Shown: piece after piece, positions 5,337 to 6,694 of the stretch | Numbering within the stretch: position 1 is the first letter of the stretch | Layout: each line of letters begins with the position of its first letter | DNA from: Sphingomonadaceae bacterium | Lineage (GTDB): Bacteria; Pseudomonadota; Alphaproteobacteria; Sphingomonadales; Sphingomonadaceae | NCBI GenBank assembly: GCA_016462305.1 | Contig: JAEMTM010000098.1 | Coordinates: 1 to 6,694 of the forward strand | Length of the DNA: 6,694 nt | Direction of reading: 5' to 3' | The notes under the pieces: generated by a model | The model's input: the letters and a program-made list of their open reading frames with translations, nothing else | Told to the model about the DNA's origin: nothing | Databases searched by the model: none | Position numbers and translations under genes: made by a program

Positions 5337-6577
5337 GCAAGAATGACGATATGGGCATACGACAATTTGTCGTCGCCCCTGATGATGATGGCATAAGGTT
5401 GGACCGCTGGTTCAAGCGGCATTTGCCCGATGCGTCGTTCAACATCGTGTCGCGCTGGGCGCGCACGGGGCAATTGCGCGTCGATGGCAAGCGAGCCACG
5501 CCGGGTGACCGGTTGTTGGCCGGGCAGACTTTGCGCGTTCCGCCAGCGGACATGTCCGCCGCATCCAGCGCACGGCCCGTGCGTAAGCGCCGTGACCTGA
5601 CCGAGGACGAAATGGAATTCGCGCTGAGCATGGTCATCCACAAGGATGACGCTGCCCTTGTGATTAACAAGCCAGCCGGCCTTGCGACACAGGGCGGAAC
5701 CAAGACCGAGAACCATGTCGACGGCTTGCTTGATGCCTTGGGCTTTGAGCTCGATAACCGGCCAAAGCTGGTCCACCGTTTGGACAAGGACACGTCGGGC
5801 GCGTTGCTGCTTGCGCGGACATCGCGGTCGGCGGGGCATTTTGCCAAGGCATTTTCGTCACGCACCGCGCGCAAGGTATATTGGGCCTTGGTCGTCGGCG
5901 TGCCCGACATTGCCGATGGTTTCATTGACTTGCCCATCGGCAAGCAACCGGGCAGCGGCGGCGAAAAAATGCATGTCGATGAAAAAGACGGGCAATCGGC
6001 GCGCACCCGCTATCGCATCGTTGAACGGGCGGGCAACGCAACCGCCTGGGTCGAATTGCAGCCTTATACAGGCCGCACGCACCAGTTGCGCGTGCACATG
6101 GCCGCGATTGGCCACCCGATTGTCGGCGACGGCAAATATGGCGGCAAGGACGCGTTTCTGACGGGTACGATCAGCCGCAAAATGCATCTCCACGCCCGCC
6201 GCATCCGCATTGACCATCCCGCCGGCCATCAAATCGACGTTCGTGCCGATTTGCCCCCGCATATGAAGGCCAGCTTTGACGATTTGGGCTTCGACATGGA
6301 ATTGGGCGATGCTTTGGTTTTGGACGCGCCTAAGTTCAGCGAAACCGCCGAAGGCAAAAAGCGCGTTGCCGCCAATATCGCCAAGTCGGCGCGCAAAGAA
6401 CGCAAGGGCGAACGCCGCTCGCGTGGATCGGTGTCCGACAAGCCCAAGGACAACAAGCGCAGCCAAATGGCCGCTGGCAAGAAAATCGCGGCGAAGAAGC
6501 CGGTGATTAAGAAGGCCGTGACGGGTAAAGCGCCCACGAAAAGGGCGTCTGCGAAAAAGCCTGCTGGGAAGAAGTAG
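5333..6577 (+). CDS. RluA-family (RluC-like) 23S rRNA pseudouridine synthase with Lys-rich tail
   Basis: The product has 414 residues from the ATG at 5333, whose ATGA overlaps the crcB stop; a TTG two codons upstream is a poorer choice. An S4 RNA-binding domain covers about 20-70. The catalytic domain covers about 105-290: LVINKPAGLATQGG, then HRLDKDTSG with catalytic Asp151, an S-R-T-A-R-K-x-Y-x-A-L-V stretch, and GRTHQLRVH (247-255) followed by GHPIVGDGKYG. The GG after the NKP motif is closer to RluC than to RluD (HPG). RluC in E. coli converts U955, U2504 and U2580 of 23S rRNA to pseudouridine; target sites here are inferred only. Residues 334-414 form a disordered-looking tail with 29 Lys/Arg against 6 Asp/Glu, ending in AAKKP/SAKKP-type motifs; E. 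coli RluC (319 residues) lacks it. The tail probably adds non-specific RNA affinity. Confidence 0.95.
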   Translation: MSKNDDMGIRQFVVAPDDDGIRLDRWFKRHLPDASFNIVSRWARTGQLRVDGKRATPGDRLLAGQTLRVPPADMSAASSARPVRKRRDLTEDEMEFALSMVIHKDDAALVINKPAGLATQGGTKTENHVDGLLDALGFELDNRPKLVHRLDKDTSGALLLARTSRSAGHFAKAFSSRTARKVYWALVVGVPDIADGFIDLPIGKQPGSGGEKMHVDEKDGQSARTRYRIVERAGNATAWVELQPYTGRTHQLRVHMAAIGHPIVGDGKYGGKDAFLTGTISRKMHLHARRIRIDHPAGHQIDVRADLPPHMKASFDDLGFDMELGDALVLDAPKFSETAEGKKRVAANIAKSARKERKGERRSRGSVSDKPKDNKRSQMAAGKKIAAKKPVIKKAVTGKAPTKRASAKKPAGKK

Positions 6578-6581
6578 GTCG

Positions 6582-6653
6582 CTTCATGTCTTCGTGTCTT
6601 TGTGCGAACCTTCTTGCTTTTTTTGGTTCGCACGAAGACATGAAGGCACGAAG
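6582..6653 (+). repeat. Palindromic repeat element with 29-bp arms, possible operon terminator
   Basis: Arms 6582-6610 and 6625-6653 match at 25 of 29 positions when one is reverse-complemented. Three of the four differences become G-U pairs in RNA, leaving one A-C mismatch. The loop (6611-6624) ends in seven Ts. Each arm is made of three 8-bp units: CTTCATGT, CTTCGTGT, CTTTGTGC on the left and CACGAAGA, CATGAAGG, CACGAAGA on the right. GTCGCTT occurs at both edges (6578-6584 and 6656-6662), like a target-site duplication. It starts 4 bp after the synthase stop, and a T5 run (6661-6665) follows, so it may end the operon transcript. The form suggests a dispersed REP/MITE-like element. No gene is seen from 6654 to the window end. 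Confidence 0.7.
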
Positions 6654-6694
6654 ATGTCGCTTTTTACTGCCTCCTATCGTTATGCTGATGACGT

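Noticed and set aside
5203..6006. Long minus-strand open frame (267 codons) antisense to the pseudouridine synthase, and a similar one at 5858-6466
   Set aside because: They mirror the codon pattern of a well-supported gene in GC-rich DNA, and their translations are low-complexity Arg/Ser/Pro/Ala strings without domain motifs.
6664..6694. AGGAGG on the minus strand (complement of 6670-6675) and an ATG at 6682 on the plus strand
   Set aside because: No start codon is well placed after the minus-strand site, and the plus-strand ATG has no ribosome site and only 13 bases before the window ends.

Overview
The window looks like chromosomal DNA from an alphaproteobacterium, most likely a member of the Sphingomonadales. 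This is inferred from protein style (a signal-peptide-bearing S9 peptidase, a CrcB, an RluA-family enzyme with a long Lys/Ala/Pro tail, and a 'winged-helix-like domain, one membrane span, TPR' protein), from moderately high GC, and from weak Shine-Dalgarno sites. No sequence comparison could be run, so the genus is not claimed.

Layout, left to right. Positions 1-523 hold a strong hairpin (7-43), a four-copy 12-bp tandem repeat (128-174), a 61-residue FlbD-like small protein on the minus strand (190-375), and a free-standing hairpin (434-473). Next, also on the minus strand, is a membrane-anchored regulator-like protein (524-2182). Its homology-like reading frame and a well-placed AGGAG suggest that translation really begins at an ATT codon at 2263. 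A non-coding stretch of about 690 bp (2264-2950) separates it from the plus-strand genes. It is rich in stem-loops: a 12-bp hairpin, repeated GTGTATCG and TGTTAC words, a 20-bp stem closing a three-way-junction fold (2489-2600), a further nested stem (2641-2697) and two terminator-like hairpins (2710-2739, 2769-2790).

On the plus strand, three genes form a probable operon: an exported prolyl-oligopeptidase-family (S9) peptidase with its complete Ser/Asp/His triad (2951-4903), the fluoride channel gene crcB (4959-5336), and an RluC-like 23S rRNA pseudouridine synthase (5333-6577) whose ATG overlaps the crcB stop codon. The window closes with a 29-bp-arm palindrome (6582-6653) built from 8-bp units and flanked by a 7-bp direct repeat. 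It looks like a dispersed intergenic repeat that may double as the operon's terminator.

The protein genes are of known families. The parts worth a second look are the structured intergenic region, the apparent ATT start of the regulator-like gene, and the terminal palindromic element. No tRNA, rRNA, CRISPR array or insertion-sequence transposase was recognised.
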